A stretch of 64,000 bases of DNA, from assembly GCF_902806455.1 (NCBI RefSeq), contig NZ_CADCWQ010000001.1, positions 186,001 to 250,000 on the forward strand. The letters run 5' to 3'. Positions within the stretch are counted from its first letter, which is position 1, and every line of letters starts with the position of its first letter. The position numbers and the translations under genes are program-made. The notes under the pieces were generated by a model. The model was not told the origin of the DNA. It saw only the letters and a list, made by a program, of their open reading frames with translations, and did not search any database. This DNA comes from Virgibacillus doumboii. Lineage in GTDB: Bacteria > Bacillota > Bacilli > Bacillales > Amphibacillaceae. Shown one piece after another: positions 18,039 to 26,954 of the stretch.

Positions 18039-18441
18039 AATCGGCTATACAACAGGTGTTTTTGACCTGTTTCACGTTGGACATTTGAACATATTAAAAC
18101 GGGCAAAAGAACAGTGTGAACACCTCATTGTGGGAGTCAGCACCGATGAACTGGTAGAAGAGTATAAAAATAAAGAAACGGTCATCCCGTATGAGGAACG
18201 AATCGAAATTGTCGAAGGGATTAAATATGTGGATGAAGTAATCCCGCAAATAAACAGAGATAAATACGCAGCCTGGGAGCAGTTGCTTTTTGACGTCATG
18301 TTTGTCGGTGATGACTGGAAAGGAAGTGCTCTTTTTAATGAACTGGAGGAAAGGTTTGAACAGGTGGGTGTTGATATTATTTATTTTCCGTATACGAGGG
18401 GTGTTTCATCAACGCTTGTGAAACGGAAGGTGAAGATGTAA
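18025..18441 (+). CDS. tagD: Glycerol-3-phosphate cytidylyltransferase
   Basis: Makes CDP-glycerol from sn-glycerol 3-phosphate and CTP. At 138 residues it is close to TagD. Nucleotidyltransferase motifs are GVFDLFHVGH with HVGH at 17-20 and GVSSTLVK near the end (the usual ISTT-type motif). ATG 18025 has AAGGAG about 11 nt upstream within the preceding gene. It feeds the TagB-like transferase just upstream; a copy inside an EPS locus, separate from the wall teichoic acid genes, suggests glycerol-phosphate in the exopolymer. Confidence 0.93.
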   Translation: MKQYKIGYTTGVFDLFHVGHLNILKRAKEQCEHLIVGVSTDELVEEYKNKETVIPYEERIEIVEGIKYVDEVIPQINRDKYAAWEQLLFDVMFVGDDWKGSALFNELEERFEQVGVDIIYFPYTRGVSSTLVKRKVKM

Positions 18442-18487
18442 AGGGTGTACGAGAAGAGGCAATTATAAACATAATGGAAGTGAGAAG

Positions 18488-19678
18488 ATGAAGAAAAAAC
18501 TGTTATTCGTTATAGACTCATTGAAAACCGCTGGAGCTGAAAAGAGTTTAGTAACGTTATTATCAATGCTGGATTACTCCAGATTCTCAGTAGACTTACA
18601 GTTGTTTGCATACGGTGGTGCATTGGAAGAACTTGTTCCAATAGAAGTAAACATTCTAAAACCTTTGAAGTATACAGACTTTGCCAAAATGAATTTAAAA
18701 AAATCACTTAAATACACAATAGTGAATCGCGAATATAAAATGTTTTCATCAAGACTCAAATATTCAACGAGAATACGTAAAGAAAAATATAGTAACCCGC
18801 AAAAAGCAATACTATTTTGGAAGAACGTTTCCAATGTGATCGAGGAAAACCCAAAAAAATATGATATTGCTATCGCTTATGCTCAAGGTATTCCGACCTA
18901 TTATGTAGCCGAGAAGGTTAAAGCAAAAAGTAAATTCGCCTGGATTAATGTAAGCTACCGGTTAAATCATTGGGAAAAACAGTTTCAGGGTGCTTCTTAT
19001 AATCAATTTAATCGAATAGTGACTGTATCCGAATCAACTAAAGATACTTTTCTCGAAGCATTTCCTGAGTACGCCAGCAAAGTTAATGTTATTTATGATA
19101 TAAATAATGCTCGCTTCATTGCTGACATGGCAGAAATGGGAAATAGTTATGATGATTCTTTTGATGGGGTTAGAATCCTGACAATAGGCAGACTGGCAAA
19201 CCAAAAAGGTTATGACATTGCTCTTGAGACTTGCAAAAAACTAAAGAATCTGGGAATTAACTTTAAATGGTATGTTCTTGGCAAGGGTCCATTGGAACAT
19301 GAGATGAAAGAGTATATAGAACAAAATGGTTTAGAAAATCATTTTATACTGTTGGGAATTAAAGCAAATCCTTATCCGTTTATAAAGAACGCTGATATTT
19401 ACGTGCAAACTTCCAAATTTGAAGGGTTTGGTCTTGCTATAGCAGAGGCACGAATGCTGAATATTCCCGTTGTTACAACCAGATTTGATGCAGTCTATAA
19501 TCAAATGATCCATGAAAAAAACGGGCTCGTAGTTGACATGAATGCCGATGCGGTGTGTGAAGGTATTAAAAGATTATTAACTAATAACGAATTACGGGAA
19601 GAGATTGTCAGCTATTTGAAGACCGAGAAAAAAGGCAATGCTGAAGAGATAGATAAATTTTATCAATTAATAGGATGA
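18488..19678 (+). CDS. Glycosyltransferase (GT4)
   Basis: GT-B protein of 396 residues: FVIDSLKTAGAEKSLVTLLS, then IGRLANQKGYDIALE and NPYPFIKNADIYVQTSKFEG followed by IAEARMLNIPVV. It belongs to the same paralogous set as 14622 and 20717. ATG 18488 has GAAGTGAG upstream. From about here codon use becomes visibly more AT-rich than in the eps-like genes, suggesting a different origin for the central array. Confidence 0.87.
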   Translation: MKKKLLFVIDSLKTAGAEKSLVTLLSMLDYSRFSVDLQLFAYGGALEELVPIEVNILKPLKYTDFAKMNLKKSLKYTIVNREYKMFSSRLKYSTRIRKEKYSNPQKAILFWKNVSNVIEENPKKYDIAIAYAQGIPTYYVAEKVKAKSKFAWINVSYRLNHWEKQFQGASYNQFNRIVTVSESTKDTFLEAFPEYASKVNVIYDINNARFIADMAEMGNSYDDSFDGVRILTIGRLANQKGYDIALETCKKLKNLGINFKWYVLGKGPLEHEMKEYIEQNGLENHFILLGIKANPYPFIKNADIYVQTSKFEGFGLAIAEARMLNIPVVTTRFDAVYNQMIHEKNGLVVDMNADAVCEGIKRLLTNNELREEIVSYLKTEKKGNAEEIDKFYQLIG

Positions 19679-19703
19679 AAACTTATTGAGGAGTAGGGAA
19701 AAA

Positions 19704-20690
19704 ATGGTGCAACCAGAAATAAGTATTATCGTTCCAGTATATAACTCAAGCCCTTACATCAAAAAGTGTCTGGACAGTATTCTGACCCAAACGTTTAAAA
19801 ACTTTGAACTTATTGTTGTGAACGATGGGTCAACTGACCATAGCGGTGATATTTGTAATCAATATGCTCAAAAAGATAATAGAGTGAGGGTAGTTCATAA
19901 GAAAAATGGAGGAGTTGCGTCTGCAAGAAACACAGGATTGGAGATGGCAAAAGGTGAATATGTCAGCTTTGTGGATGGGGATGACTGGATATATGAAGAT
20001 ATGTATCTGATATTATATGAGCTTTGTAAAAAAACGAAAAGCGATATATCCATCTGCAGCAATGACAGGGAAGTCAATGGTGAGGTCATTCGTGTTGAAA
20101 GAGAAGAATTTATTAAGGAAATGGATAATATCGAGGCAATGAAACAATTATTTACTGCTAAATATTATAGATTTGCAGTGTGGGGGAAATTGTACAGGAA
20201 AAGGTGCTTCAATAACATCAGATATCCAGAAGACAGAAGACTTGATGACTTACCGACCACATACAAGATCTTTGCTAAAGCAAACAAAGTAGTCTATACA
20301 AATTATTCCGGGTATATATATTTATTACGGGAAAACAGCATAATAACTTCTTCTTATAATGAAAAAAAGCTGGATGTATTTTTGGGTTGGGATGAAATCA
20401 TTACTTTTATGAGTAAAAATTATCCACAGCTTTCTGAAGAGTACATTTCATGTTTTGTGTATTACAGCATGGATCATGTATATGCTATTTTGAATCAGGT
20501 AAGTGACCCTGCCAAAAGGAAAAAGTATTTGCTGTTTATACAGAAGTACATCCGAAAGTATTATAAGCAAATATCTAAAAACCCCAGGTTATCAATGAAG
20601 TACAAATACTTAACCGCATTAATAAAATTCGATGCTCATCTTTTTTATTTAAATAATAAATTGAAAAGAAAAGTGGCTGCCCTTATATAG
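19704..20690 (+). CDS. Family 2 glycosyltransferase (GT-A)
   Basis: A 328-residue GT-A enzyme with EISIIVPVYNSSPYIKKCL, IVVNDGSTDHSGD, KNGGVASARNTGL and SFVDGDDW as metal-binding motif; FAVWGKLYRKR recurs as in the other GT2 genes. ATG 19704 is preceded by GAGGAG; an in-frame TTG at 19686 lies upstream of that site and is rejected. Confidence 0.88.
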   Translation: MVQPEISIIVPVYNSSPYIKKCLDSILTQTFKNFELIVVNDGSTDHSGDICNQYAQKDNRVRVVHKKNGGVASARNTGLEMAKGEYVSFVDGDDWIYEDMYLILYELCKKTKSDISICSNDREVNGEVIRVEREEFIKEMDNIEAMKQLFTAKYYRFAVWGKLYRKRCFNNIRYPEDRRLDDLPTTYKIFAKANKVVYTNYSGYIYLLRENSIITSSYNEKKLDVFLGWDEIITFMSKNYPQLSEEYISCFVYYSMDHVYAILNQVSDPAKRKKYLLFIQKYIRKYYKQISKNPRLSMKYKYLTALIKFDAHLFYLNNKLKRKVAALI

Positions 20691-20716
20691 AAATGCTAAT
20701 GGAAGTGAGTATTAAT

Positions 20717-21907
20717 ATGAAGAAAAAAATTATATTTATGGTTATAAATATGAATGTTGGCGGAACGGAAAAAGCATTGCTTAACATGATATCTGAAATG
20801 CCGAAAGAGAAGTATGATATTACCATCTTGATGCTGGAAGAGTACGGTGGATTTTTAGATTCAATACCGGATGATGTTCATGTTGAGTACGTTAGTGAAT
20901 ACACTGAAATAAAATATGCGATTAACAAACCGCCAAAGCAAGTTGCATTAAACCATTTTAAAAAAGGTAAGTTTATAAAAGGAATCGTCTTTTCATTGAT
21001 TACCATGCTTTCAAAGGTAACAAAAAGAAAAAGTATTTTCTTTAAATATCTTCTCAAAAAAGTTTCAGGTTTAAAAAATGAGTATGATACTGCTGTAGCT
21101 TATGCTGGTCCAATGGATCTCATAAGCTATTTTGTTGCAGAAAAAATTAAAGCAAAAAAGAAAGTTCAATGGATTCATTTTGATATAACGAAAGTAGGAT
21201 TTGATAAACAGTTTACAGAAAGGCTTTATCAAAAGTTTGATAAAATCTTTGTTGTTTCCAAAGAAGGACAGCAGAAATTTAATTCGATGTTTCCTCAGTT
21301 AAAAGATAAATCTGCAACATTCAATAATGTGGTGCCTTCTAAACAAATTCTAAAATTAGCGGATGAAGGTCCAGGGTTTGATGATGATTTTGATGGAATC
21401 AGAATATTAACTGTCGGCCGATTAAGTAAAGAGAAAGGGCAGGATTTAGTCATTCCCGTTCTGTCAGAACTCAAAAAAAGCGGACTCAATGTAAAGTGGT
21501 ATTGTATTGGGGAAGGGAAAGCGAGATTGGAATATGAGAAATTGATAAAGGAGTATGATGTGGAGAACGACTTTATACTGCTTGGATCAAAGGTGAATCC
21601 ATATTCATATATGAAACAGTGTGATATTTACGTTCAGCCCTCCAGGCATGAAGGGTATTGTATAACGCTTTCTGAAGCTAAATGTTTTCAAAAATTGATA
21701 GTTGCAACAAACTTTACCGGGGCAACAGAGCAGATAGTGAATAATAAGACAGGATTTATTGTGGAAAATGGAGAGATTCAAATGATTAACTTACTGAAAA
21801 AATTACTTACAAAGGATAGTGTCAGGAAAAATCTTATAGAGAACTTGAAAAAAGAGAATGTGACCGCTAAACGGAAGGATATTAATTTAATAATGCTAAG
21901 TACTTAA
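20717..21907 (+). CDS. Glycosyltransferase (GT4)
   Basis: A 396-residue GT-B protein: FMVINMNVGGTEKALLNMIS, VQWIHFDIT, VGRLSKEKGQDL and NPYSYMKQCDIYVQPSRHEG. Closest within the window to 14622 and 18488. ATG 20717 has GGAAGTGAG 7 nt upstream; the ATG at 20693 would start before that site. Confidence 0.86.
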   Translation: MKKKIIFMVINMNVGGTEKALLNMISEMPKEKYDITILMLEEYGGFLDSIPDDVHVEYVSEYTEIKYAINKPPKQVALNHFKKGKFIKGIVFSLITMLSKVTKRKSIFFKYLLKKVSGLKNEYDTAVAYAGPMDLISYFVAEKIKAKKKVQWIHFDITKVGFDKQFTERLYQKFDKIFVVSKEGQQKFNSMFPQLKDKSATFNNVVPSKQILKLADEGPGFDDDFDGIRILTVGRLSKEKGQDLVIPVLSELKKSGLNVKWYCIGEGKARLEYEKLIKEYDVENDFILLGSKVNPYSYMKQCDIYVQPSRHEGYCITLSEAKCFQKLIVATNFTGATEQIVNNKTGFIVENGEIQMINLLKKLLTKDSVRKNLIENLKKENVTAKRKDINLIMLST

Positions 21908-21952
21908 ATCAATCAAATATAAATAATTTGTTTTACGAGAGGAAAAAGTCGC

Positions 21953-22975
21953 ATGGAACCAACAGTAAGTATCATAGTACCAGTATATAATGGTGAACAA
22001 TTCATAGAAGAATGTGTTGAGTCTATTTTATCTCAGACCCTAAGTAACTTTGAATTAATAATAGTAAACGATGGTTCAGTTGATAATACACGAACAATTT
22101 GTAATAAACTTTCAAAACAGGATGAAAGGATTCAAGTAATTCATAAAAGTAATGGAGGGCCGGGTTCCGCAAGAAATACAGGGATAAAAAATTCACGTGG
22201 AGAATATATCGGTTTCGTTGATTGTGATGATACTCTTGAAAAAGATATGTATAAAAAAATGTATTGTGCGATAAGGAATAACAATGCGGATATTTGCTTA
22301 TGTGGATACAAAGAGTTGAGTAATAAAGGAGTCTATGAAGCTATTCACCCTCTGAATGGAAAGTTGAACATCAACGATAAGATAAAAATTCAAGAAGAAA
22401 TGGAAATATCTCTAGTTCACAATAATATATTGGGTTATGCAAGCCTATGCAACAAGCTATACAATAGAGAGTTTATTATGGAAAACAACTTATTAATAAA
22501 TGAAAATGTACGAATAGCTGAGGACCAGTGTTTCAATTTAAGGGCGTTCTCTTGCGCAAGTCATGTGTGTGCGATAAATGAAGCACTATATTTATACAGA
22601 AGGATTAATGACAAAAGTATAATGAGCAACAAACGGCAATCTTTTTACTTACACTTAGAAGGAAGAAAAGAAATTATACACACACTCAGTAATATTAATA
22701 TAGGGGATGCCGTATTTAAGCATTGTGTTAAGTATGAGAACAGCAAAACAGTATCTCAGTACCTATCAAAGATAGTTAGTGTTTATTTTTCTAAAGTGAG
22801 TCCAAAAGTTAAACTTCAGAAAATAAATAGTTTAATTCATGAAAGTTATTTCTTAAATGCGATTAATGATTTTAGTGGTAAGGAACTACTAATGAAAGCG
22901 AATTTGGTTTTAAAGATATTAGGTGGATATTTATTTCTGGAAAGAAACTTTAAAAGAGTTTTACCGTACAAATAA
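21953..22975 (+). CDS. Family 2 glycosyltransferase (GT-A)
   Basis: GT-A enzyme of 340 residues: VSIIVPVYNGEQFIEECVES, IIVNDGSVDNT, SNGGPGSARNTGI, and GFVDCDDTLE where the metal-binding motif has a cysteine in place of the usual Ser/Gly (DCDD). Strongly AT-rich. A GAGAGGAAAAAG ribosome site precedes ATG 21953. Donor and acceptor unknown. Confidence 0.86.
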   Translation: MEPTVSIIVPVYNGEQFIEECVESILSQTLSNFELIIVNDGSVDNTRTICNKLSKQDERIQVIHKSNGGPGSARNTGIKNSRGEYIGFVDCDDTLEKDMYKKMYCAIRNNNADICLCGYKELSNKGVYEAIHPLNGKLNINDKIKIQEEMEISLVHNNILGYASLCNKLYNREFIMENNLLINENVRIAEDQCFNLRAFSCASHVCAINEALYLYRRINDKSIMSNKRQSFYLHLEGRKEIIHTLSNINIGDAVFKHCVKYENSKTVSQYLSKIVSVYFSKVSPKVKLQKINSLIHESYFLNAINDFSGKELLMKANLVLKILGGYLFLERNFKRVLPYK

Positions 22976-22990
22976 AATGGAGTGATAGTC

Positions 22991-23920
22991 TTGTTTCCAA
23001 AAATATCAATTATACTTCCGGTGTACAATGTAGAACAATATATCGATAAATGTATAAATTCCATACTGACTCAAACTTTCCAGGGTTTCGAACTAATAAT
23101 TGTTAATGACGGATCAACAGATGGCACAGGTAAAGTGTGCAATGGGTATGCCGAGAGAGATAATAGAATAAAAGTAATGCATACAAAAAATAATGGTCAG
23201 GCCAGTGCAAGAAATTTAGGTCTTCACCACGCGAAAGGTAATTTTATCGGTTTCGTGGATGGTGATGATTGGATTGAAAAAGATATGTTTAAGCTATTGC
23301 ATGATTCTTGCAGGGTAGAAGAATCGGATATGGCAGTGATAGGAGTTAGAGAAGTGAATGAAGAAGGGGATTGCTTAGGTTCTTATATTCCTGGTGAGTT
23401 GAATCTGCAAGAGATCTTAAAAAGAGCATACCCATGTAACAAACTTATTAGAAGAGAGTTATTTTATAAAAATGATTTATTTTTTGTTGAAGGCAGATTT
23501 TATGAAGATTTGGAACTTATACCAAAATTACTTATAATGTGTGAACGAAGATCTGTGGTAAATGAAATATCATATAATTATTTAAAGAGGAAAAATTCAA
23601 CAACCAGCAGCAGAGATGACAGAATTCTTGATAATCTATGGGCTTATACTGAAATCAAGAAATTCTTGTTGGAAGAAGGATTATACTCGATACATAAAAA
23701 AGATTTTGAAATGGGAGTATTACACTTTAAACGGTATTATATAAATATACTTTATGATTATCCCACTAAGTTTTTATGTAAAAATACCAGAAAACTAATA
23801 AATGATTTTTCAAAAATTGGAGGATTTGGTGCCTTAAATTATTTTAAGCTCACTATTAGACATTTTAATTACAAGATAAGAAAGATAGGGCATTTTTATA
23901 AGAAAAGGCTATTAAACTAA
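22991..23920 (+). CDS. Family 2 glycosyltransferase (GT-A)
   Basis: A 309-residue GT-A enzyme with ISIILPVYNVEQYIDKCINS, LIIVNDGSTDGTG, NNGQASARNLGL and GFVDGDDW. TTG 22991 is chosen because TGGAGTGA ends 6 nt upstream; the GTG at 22982 lies within that ribosome site. The tail is basic (YKIRKIGHFYKKRLL), suggesting membrane contact. Last glycosyltransferase of the array. Confidence 0.86.
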   Translation: MFPKISIILPVYNVEQYIDKCINSILTQTFQGFELIIVNDGSTDGTGKVCNGYAERDNRIKVMHTKNNGQASARNLGLHHAKGNFIGFVDGDDWIEKDMFKLLHDSCRVEESDMAVIGVREVNEEGDCLGSYIPGELNLQEILKRAYPCNKLIRRELFYKNDLFFVEGRFYEDLELIPKLLIMCERRSVVNEISYNYLKRKNSTTSSRDDRILDNLWAYTEIKKFLLEEGLYSIHKKDFEMGVLHFKRYYINILYDYPTKFLCKNTRKLINDFSKIGGFGALNYFKLTIRHFNYKIRKIGHFYKKRLLN

Positions 23921-23955
23921 GAGTTATACTTTATTATTTTTAAGGTGGGATGATA

Positions 23956-25728
23956 TTGAGAGTAAAAATTAAGGAGTTAATGTTATTTTTTAATAAAAGA
24001 GAGAAGAAAAAATTGGTTATACTGTTTTTTATGATGATTGCTGCAGCTTTATTTGAAACGATTGGAATAGGGCTGATTGTTCCTTTTGTGGGAATAGTAA
24101 CAAGTCCCGAAATGATTCAGGAGCAGGCTGTTTTGAATTATCTTTATAACTTGTTTGATTTCCAATCAACAACATCATTTATTATATTTGCTGTTATTTT
24201 ACTGCTTGCAGTATTTATTATAAAAAATTTATACTTGCTGCTCTTCAACTATGCACAATTTAGGGTTATTCTAAATCAGCAGGTAAAATTATCGAGGAAA
24301 CTATTTAATGAATATTTAACAAAACCATATACATTTCATTTGCAGCGGAATACTGCAGATTTACTTCGGAATGTGAATGGAGAAGTCACCAGAGTATTCC
24401 AGGGAATCGTGATGTCAGGTTTTCAATTGATTACAGAATTTCTTGTAGTAACATGCATTCTGATATTACTGTTAGTAACTGCTCCAATTGCAACAATAGT
24501 AGCTTCTATCTTATTAGGTGGAAGTGTTTTTTTATTTTTTGCTATCCTTCGTAAAAAAATCAGCCTTTTAGGAAAAGAACAGCAGAAAGTAAGCGGGACA
24601 ATGATTAAATGGGTAAATCAAGGTTTGGGAGCAAGTAAAGAGGTAAAGGTATCCGGAAAGGAAAAATTCTTTATTGATTCCTATACAGGTCAAAGCCAAA
24701 TAAAGGCAGATAATAGCCGTTATATGAAAATGTTGGAAATAGTACCCAGGCTATTTATTGAAACATTATTGGTATCCTTTGTTCTTGTAACTATGCTAAT
24801 AATTGTTTTTCAGGGTACCGGTATAGCTCAAATGATCTCAACAATGGCTTTATTTGCGATGGCGGCTTTTCGATTGATGCCATCCATTACTCGAATAGTA
24901 TCTCTTATTACTAAAATTCGGTATAGTCAGCCTGCATTATCTGTTGTCTATGAGGATTTATTTATGAATAACGATGAAACTAAAAACAAGATAAGTAAAA
25001 AGCCAAAAATAATTAATCAGGGCGCAAGAACATTTGAAGATTCGATAAAGCTGAATGAAGTATCTTTTCGCTATCCCAATCAAGAAGTATACTCAATAAA
25101 GGATATTTCATTGACGATACCAATCGGACAGTCAGTAGCATTTATTGGTGAGTCCGGAGCCGGAAAAACTACACTTGTGGATATAATTTTGGGATTATTC
25201 CATCCCGAAAATGGAAGTGTATTGGTTGATGGAAAAAACTTGTTTGACCAAAAAGCTTTATGGCAGCAAAAAATAGGCTATATACCTCAATCAATATTCC
25301 TGTCTGATGATACAATTCGAGGGAATGTTGCCTTCGGGATCGATAAAGAGCAGATTGAAGACAAGGAAGTATGGCGTGCTTTAGAACAAGCACAATTAAA
25401 AGAATTTATTGAGGGACTCCCAGAGGGATTAGAAACAACCGTAGGAGAACGAGGAGTAAGGCTATCGGGTGGACAGCGCCAGCGTATAGGAATTGCACGT
25501 GCATTGTATCATAATCCCGAAATACTTTTTATGGATGAAGCAACTTCTGCACTGGACAATGAAACAGAAAAGGAAATTATGAAAGCTGTCGATGGATTAA
25601 AAGGAGAGAAAACGTTATTAATAATAGCCCACAGATTAAGCACAATAGAAAACTGTGACATCGTCTTTAAAATTAGTAATGGACAGCTGGTAGCTGTTGA
25701 GAATAAACGGGAAAGGTCAATCATCTAA
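23956..25728 (+). CDS. PglK-like ABC flippase (fused membrane and ATPase domains)
   Basis: Half-transporter of 590 residues: six TM segments (about 20-320) and a C-terminal ATPase with GESGAGKTT (Walker A), LSGGQRQR (signature), LFMDEATSALD (Walker B) and IAHRLS (switch His). Its layout and the opening ALFETIGIGLIVPFVGIV recall PglK/WlaB, which flips undecaprenyl-diphosphate-linked oligosaccharides. No Wzx/EpsK-type flippase is present in the locus, so this is the best candidate for that step. TTG 23956 follows AAGGTGG by 7 nt; ATG 23950 is too close. Confidence 0.85.
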   Translation: MRVKIKELMLFFNKREKKKLVILFFMMIAAALFETIGIGLIVPFVGIVTSPEMIQEQAVLNYLYNLFDFQSTTSFIIFAVILLLAVFIIKNLYLLLFNYAQFRVILNQQVKLSRKLFNEYLTKPYTFHLQRNTADLLRNVNGEVTRVFQGIVMSGFQLITEFLVVTCILILLLVTAPIATIVASILLGGSVFLFFAILRKKISLLGKEQQKVSGTMIKWVNQGLGASKEVKVSGKEKFFIDSYTGQSQIKADNSRYMKMLEIVPRLFIETLLVSFVLVTMLIIVFQGTGIAQMISTMALFAMAAFRLMPSITRIVSLITKIRYSQPALSVVYEDLFMNNDETKNKISKKPKIINQGARTFEDSIKLNEVSFRYPNQEVYSIKDISLTIPIGQSVAFIGESGAGKTTLVDIILGLFHPENGSVLVDGKNLFDQKALWQQKIGYIPQSIFLSDDTIRGNVAFGIDKEQIEDKEVWRALEQAQLKEFIEGLPEGLETTVGERGVRLSGGQRQRIGIARALYHNPEILFMDEATSALDNETEKEIMKAVDGLKGEKTLLIIAHRLSTIENCDIVFKISNGQLVAVENKRERSII

Positions 25729-25771
25729 GAAGTTATTCTAAATAGTTTACTTAGTAGAAGGGGATCCGAAT

Positions 25772-26854
25772 ATGAAGAAACGAATACTCGTTGATGCGTA
25801 TTTTGCAATGAATTTAGGAGATGACCTGTTTCTCAAAGTGTTATTTGATAGATATCCCAATGTTAAGTGGGATTTGTTAACATCCAGCAAAAAATATAAA
25901 AACATCTTCAGAGATTATAAAAACGTGAGGATTATTAAATCACTTAGTGTAAAAATAATTGGTGAGCGAAAAATAAATCTGTTCTCCAAGTTAAACAGGT
26001 TTTTTAATTATTTCAGGTACGATGCCTTGGTAATAATAGGCGGATCTATATTTATGGAAAAGCAATCTTGGAAAAGCTTGTTGAAAAGCTGTGATTATTT
26101 ACCTAACAGATTTAAAGATTTAGGCAAAAAAGTATTTATATTAGGTTCTAATTTTGGCCCATTCAATGATCAACTATTCATTACTGAACATAGGAGGTTC
26201 TTTTCTCAGTTTGATGACATATGTTTTCGAGATACTTATTCATATAATATATTTAAAGGGTTGGTAAATGTAAGAAAGGCCCCTGATGTAGTCTTTAATT
26301 TAGAACATAGAGGAAAACAACTTGAAAAAAGTGTTGGCTTTTCGGTAATTGATATTGAAAAACGGGAAAAGTTAAGTAAATATTTTCATAGTTATACTGA
26401 AATGCATATAGAGCTGATAAAAAAATATATTGAACAGGGATATAAAATTAAATTATTCTCATTTTGTAAACAAGAGGGTGATTTAAAGGCCATAAATTAT
26501 ATAAAGGGAAATTTAACACCCAGGGAAAAGGACTATGTAGAAGTTATAAGTTACGAAGGCAATATTACTGATTTTTTAGATTCCTATAGCACCTGTGAAA
26601 CAATAGTAGGGACTAGATTTCATTCAGTAATATTGGCTTTTTTATTTAAGCAGAATGTAATACCTATTATATATAGTGAAAAAACTTTTAATGTGCTGAA
26701 AGACTTAAAAATGGATAAAAATTGCTGTTATATAAGAGATATAAAGGATTTGAATATCAATGATGTGCTTTCTAATAATTTCAAGTTGGAAAAAATAAAA
26801 GTAATAAAAGACGCTGAAAGGCAATTTTTAAAATTAGATTCATTTGTTAAATAG
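25772..26854 (+). CDS. Polysaccharide pyruvyl transferase family protein
   Basis: A 360-residue protein of the PS_pyruv_trans family (EpsI/EpsO, CsaB), which adds pyruvate ketals from phosphoenolpyruvate to sugars. Motifs: NLGDDLFLK at the N-terminus, IIGGSIFM, ILGSNFGPF, CFRDTYSY, APDVVF and the C-terminal ETIVGTRFHSVILA. Pyruvylation would give the polymer negative charge. It follows the flippase in the AT-rich block; an AGAAGGGGAT ribosome site precedes the start. Confidence 0.87.
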   Translation: MKKRILVDAYFAMNLGDDLFLKVLFDRYPNVKWDLLTSSKKYKNIFRDYKNVRIIKSLSVKIIGERKINLFSKLNRFFNYFRYDALVIIGGSIFMEKQSWKSLLKSCDYLPNRFKDLGKKVFILGSNFGPFNDQLFITEHRRFFSQFDDICFRDTYSYNIFKGLVNVRKAPDVVFNLEHRGKQLEKSVGFSVIDIEKREKLSKYFHSYTEMHIELIKKYIEQGYKIKLFSFCKQEGDLKAINYIKGNLTPREKDYVEVISYEGNITDFLDSYSTCETIVGTRFHSVILAFLFKQNVIPIIYSEKTFNVLKDLKMDKNCCYIRDIKDLNINDVLSNNFKLEKIKVIKDAERQFLKLDSFVK

Positions 26855-26954
26855 TCAAATACAGGTAATAAAGCTGAGTGCTAAAACAACTCACCTTCGA
26901 AAAATTCATAGGATTAGATTACTTGGTTCTATAAAGATTTGGGAGATGATAAAA

